From UBA724 sp049596815 (lineage in GTDB: Bacteria > Bacteroidota > Bacteroidia > Flavobacteriales > Flavobacteriaceae), in contig JBMYLY010000051.1 of the NCBI GenBank assembly GCA_049596815.1, positions 1 to 9,208 of the forward strand: a DNA stretch of 9,208 bases. Direction: 5' to 3'. Positions 6,848 through 9,208 of this stretch are shown piece after piece (within the stretch, counting starts at the first letter, position 1; each line of letters starts with the position of its first letter). Below the pieces are notes generated by a model, which made no database searches, was not told where the DNA came from, and saw only the letters and a list, made by a program, of their open reading frames with translations. Position numbers and translations under genes: made by a program.

Positions 6848-7787
6848 CATCCAAGAGTGTTTTGAGAACCGCTTGGGCGGCATAGGTTCTGTTGTTGGCC
6901 TGTTCAATAACCAAGGATTTTGGGTGGTCTATCACCGCATCTGAAACTACCACATTGCGTCTGACGGGTAGGCAGTGCATAAAATAAGCATCATTGGTGT
7001 GCTGCATCTTTTTATCAGTCAACATCCAACTATCGTCTGTACGTAGAATTTTTCCGTAATCATCATATGCACACCAGTTCTTTACATATACCACATCGGC
7101 CTCCTTAAGAGCTTCTTCTTGGTTATATACTACCTTATTATTTCCTACAATTTCAGGATTGAGGTCATACCCCTCTGGGTGGGTAATGACAAACTCAGCG
7201 TCCTGATGCGCTATCATTCGAATAAAAGAATTGGCCACCGCATGGGGAAGTGCTTTTGGATGTGGCGCCCAACTCAATACGATTTTGGGCTTGCTTTTCT
7301 GAACTTTCTCTTTAAGGGTTAGTGCGTCTGCCAACGCTTGCAAGGGGTGTGCTGTCGCACTTTCCATGTTGACAATAGGCACAGAAGCATACTTGATAAA
7401 GCTATTGAGCACTTGTTCTGACTCGTCTTTTACTTTGTCTGTCAGGGTAGCAAAAGCTCTGATCGCAATCAAATCACAATACTGTGATACCACTTGTGCA
7501 GCCTCTTTGATATGCTCCGACCGCAACCCACTCATGATGGTACCATCTTCGTATTCAATCGCCCATGCCTCATTACTAAAGTTCATAACCATAACGTCTA
7601 AGCCCAACATTTTGGCCGCCTTCTGGGTACTGAGACGCGTGCGCAAACTCGGGTTAAAGAACAACAAACCGATGGTCTTGCGTGCACCCAACTGGGAAAA
7701 GGCGTGGGGGTTCGATTTTAGCTGAGATGCCAATTGAACCATCTGTGCCAAATCTGGCACGTCATTAAGGGTGAGCAATTGTTTCAT
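6840..7787 (-). CDS. argF': N-acylornithine carbamoyltransferase (acetyl- or succinyl-ornithine transcarbamylase)
   Basis: The enzyme transfers a carbamoyl group from carbamoyl phosphate to the side chain of an N-acylated ornithine, giving N-acyl-citrulline. It has the carbamoyl-phosphate loop F-F-N-P-S-L-R-T-R-L-S-T-Q and the late H-C-L-P-V-R-R-N motif. The R-R-N ending, the W in N-E-A-W, and W-A-P-H-P separate acylornithine enzymes from ordinary ornithine transcarbamylase. It closely resembles the Bacteroides fragilis succinylornithine enzyme as I recall it. I place the start at ATG 7785-7787 (315 aa), which forms an ATGA overlap with the argD stop and lines up with that homologue's MKKF start; an ATG three codons upstream (7794-7796) is possible and would give 318 aa. 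The residue that sets acyl specificity (Pro90 in the Bacteroides enzyme, Glu92 in Xanthomonas) aligns with a serine here (in L-R-S-E-H, codon 7518-7520), so the acyl group cannot be assigned. Confidence 0.93.
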   Translation of the reverse strand: MKQLLTLNDVPDLAQMVQLASQLKSNPHAFSQLGARKTIGLLFFNPSLRTRLSTQKAAKMLGLDVMVMNFSNEAWAIEYEDGTIMSGLRSEHIKEAAQVVSQYCDLIAIRAFATLTDKVKDESEQVLNSFIKYASVPIVNMESATAHPLQALADALTLKEKVQKSKPKIVLSWAPHPKALPHAVANSFIRMIAHQDAEFVITHPEGYDLNPEIVGNNKVVYNQEEALKEADVVYVKNWCAYDDYGKILRTDDSWMLTDKKMQHTNDAYFMHCLPVRRNVVVSDAVIDHPKSLVIEQANNRTYAAQAVLKTLLDDA

Positions 7788-8911
7788 GATAAGCATTTGT
7801 TTAGTGCATCGAAAAATAGGTCGATGTGTTTCTTTTTTATGTTCAATGGAGGGAGGATGCGAAGTAAGTTTTTATTGCTACTACCTCCAGTGAATATACG
7901 GTGCTCATAAATGAGCTTTTTTCGCAAATCATCTACCTCATGCTCAAATTCCAATCCGAGCATCAGACCTCTTCCCTTGATGTTTTTAACAGCCGGAATG
8001 TCAGCCGCCTTTTGTTTAAAGTACTCACCCATCTGATGGGCATGGGCTTGTAAGTTGGATTTTTTTAGCACTTCCAATACGGCCAATGACGCACGACAAG
8101 CCAAATGATTGCCACCGAAAGTGGTTCCCAACATGCCGTATTTGGCATCAATATCGGGGCGTACCAAAACCCCACCAATGGGAAAACCATTGCCCATACC
8201 CTTGGCCATAGAAATTACATGTGGTCGTATGGGATATTTTTGATAGGCAAAAAACGTACCTGTACGACCAAAGCCGGATTGTACTTCGTCGGCGATTAGG
8301 CAAACTCCGTATTTGTCACATAACTTTTCCATGCCTACCACAAATTCTTCTGTGGGTTCGTCCAAACCACCAACTCCTTGGATGGCTTCAAATATGACAG
8401 CACAAACATCTCCTTCTTTGAGTGTTGTTTCAAGACTTTTTAAATCATTGAAGTCCAAAAAAGTAACCTGATGTTGTTCGTTTAAGGGCGCGTTGATGTT
8501 GGGGTTGTCTGTAACAGCAACCGCAGCACTGGTGCGACCATGAAACGCATTTTTAAAAGCAACAACGCGATTTTTATTGGTCTGAAAAGAGGCCAGTTTA
8601 AGTGCGTTTTCGTTGGCCTCTGCGCCTGTACTACACAAGAATAGCTGGTAGCCCTCACAACAAGACTGTTCTATGATTTCATCTGCCAGCTGTTGTTGTA
8701 AAGGGTTTTGAATGGCATTAGAGTAAAACCCGATGCGATTGAGTTGTTGCTTGAGGGCCCTTTTGTAAGTGGGATGTCCGTGACCGATGGAAATCACCGC
8801 ATGCCCCCCATACAAATCCAAGTATCTACGTCTATGTTTGTCATAGACATAAACACCCTTGGCCTTAACAGGCTCAACATCATACAGCGGGTATACATCG
8901 AATAGTGGCAT
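7784..8911 (-). CDS. argD: N-acylornithine aminotransferase
   Basis: This PLP-dependent class III aminotransferase moves an amino group from glutamate to N-acylglutamate semialdehyde to make N-acylornithine. Key positions are visible: the N-terminal G-G-H-A-V-I-S-I-G-H-x-H-P block (35-47), the PLP phosphate-binding S-T-G-A-E-A-N-E (94-101), D208 in A-D-E-V-Q-S-G-F-G-R-T-G, which contacts the pyridine nitrogen, and the Schiff-base lysine K237 in A-K-G-M-G-N-G-F-P-I-G. The 375 residues are normal for the family. It starts 2 nt after the proC stop and its TGA overlaps the next start (ATGA), so it sits in the middle of the coupled operon. The closely related ornithine and 4-aminobutyrate aminotransferases cannot be excluded by motif alone, but the operon settles the role. 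Confidence 0.94.
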   Translation of the reverse strand: MPLFDVYPLYDVEPVKAKGVYVYDKHRRRYLDLYGGHAVISIGHGHPTYKRALKQQLNRIGFYSNAIQNPLQQQLADEIIEQSCCEGYQLFLCSTGAEANENALKLASFQTNKNRVVAFKNAFHGRTSAAVAVTDNPNINAPLNEQHQVTFLDFNDLKSLETTLKEGDVCAVIFEAIQGVGGLDEPTEEFVVGMEKLCDKYGVCLIADEVQSGFGRTGTFFAYQKYPIRPHVISMAKGMGNGFPIGGVLVRPDIDAKYGMLGTTFGGNHLACRASLAVLEVLKKSNLQAHAHQMGEYFKQKAADIPAVKNIKGRGLMLGLEFEHEVDDLRKKLIYEHRIFTGGSSNKNLLRILPPLNIKKKHIDLFFDALNKCLS

Positions 8912-8913
8912 AT

Positions 8914-9208
8914 TTATCCTTTTGCGATGGTATTAATCTTGTTAAAGGAAGCGACAATTCCTCGAATCAAAGATGAACTGAGTCCTTGGTGTTCCATCTC
9001 ATTCAGGCCTTCGATGGTACAACCTTGAGGAGTGGTCACCTTGTCAATTTCTTGCTCTGGGTGGGAGTCGGTTTCTATCAATAGGCTAGCTGCACCCAAA
9101 GCTGTGTACATCGACATTTTCATGGCTTCCTCTGCATCAAACCCCAATTGAACACCTCCTTGTGTGGTGGCTCGAATCAATCGCATCCAAAAAGCGATTC
9201 CAGATGCA
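8914..9208 (-). CDS. proC: Pyrroline-5-carboxylate reductase, C-terminal part (5' end outside the window)
   Basis: Ninety-seven residues are visible, beginning with an in-frame A-S-G-I-A-F-W at the right edge and ending at TAA 8914-8916. The NAD(P)-binding domain lies outside; what is seen is the helical dimerisation/substrate domain. The family signature is clear: the S-G-x-A-F start of the helix bundle, D-K-V-T-T-P-Q-G-C-T-I-E-G-L-N-E-M-E, where the conserved V-T-x-P-x-G-x-T-x-x-G-L block binds the substrate carboxylate, and the last helix. The enzyme reduces pyrroline-5-carboxylate to proline. It precedes argD by 2 nt and shares the arginine operon. Because the pathway here keeps ornithine acylated, its substrate presumably comes from glutamate semialdehyde, not from ornithine. 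An ATG at 9184-9186 is internal and not the real start. Confidence 0.9.
   Translation of the reverse strand, partial: ASGIAFWMRLIRATTQGGVQLGFDAEEAMKMSMYTALGAASLLIETDSHPEQEIDKVTTPQGCTIEGLNEMEHQGLSSSLIRGIVASFNKINTIAKG

Noticed and set aside
6401..6865. 154-codon open frame on the + strand opposite argB
   Set aside because: It is antisense to a well-supported kinase gene and its translation matches no family I recognise. Such long antisense frames arise by chance from the codon pattern of the real gene.
7366..7725. 119-codon open frame on the + strand opposite argF'
   Set aside because: It is antisense to the carbamoyl-phosphate-binding part of a strongly supported gene, with no family resemblance or start context.

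Overview
The window comes from a member of the Bacteroidetes. Four things point there: a C-terminal type IX secretion sorting tail at the left edge, a DUF5777-type outer-membrane barrel, two TAnnTTTG promoter elements typical of this phylum in the only two intergenic gaps, and an arginine operon built around the acylornithine transcarbamylase (argF') that Bacteroidetes and Xanthomonas use in place of ornithine transcarbamylase. Start codons lack clear Shine-Dalgarno sequences, which also fits.

Left part (1-1281, + strand): the 3' end of a T9SS-secreted protein, a 65-bp gap with a promoter-like element and a hairpin, a 52-codon solitary HicB-like gene, and a DUF5777 beta-barrel gene only 3 nt behind it. 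A 72-bp gap with a second promoter-like element then leads to lpdA (dihydrolipoamide dehydrogenase), a complete stand-alone gene (1282-2682).

Right part (2615-9208, - strand): one very compact polycistron, read from the right edge leftwards: proC (5' end outside the window), argD, argF', argB, argE, argH and a ten-segment membrane acyltransferase. Junctions are +2 nt, a 4-nt ATGA overlap, about 8 nt overlap, a 4-nt ATGA overlap, +9 nt and 17 nt overlap, so the genes are almost certainly cotranscribed and largely translationally coupled. The products convert N-acylglutamate to arginine without free ornithine: ArgB phosphorylates, ArgC (not in the window) reduces, ArgD transaminates, ArgF' carbamoylates the still-acylated ornithine, ArgE removes the acyl group from acyl-citrulline, ArgG (not in the window) adds aspartate and ArgH releases fumarate and arginine.

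The points most worth a second look are: a serine at the ArgF' position that separates acetylornithine from succinylornithine enzymes; the membrane acyltransferase coupled to argH; its 68-bp tail-to-tail coding overlap with the catalytic C-terminus of lpdA; and the solitary HicB-like gene. I see no mobile element, CRISPR array, tRNA or rRNA. Apart from the two short gaps the window is almost entirely coding. I found no clearly undescribed multi-gene system.
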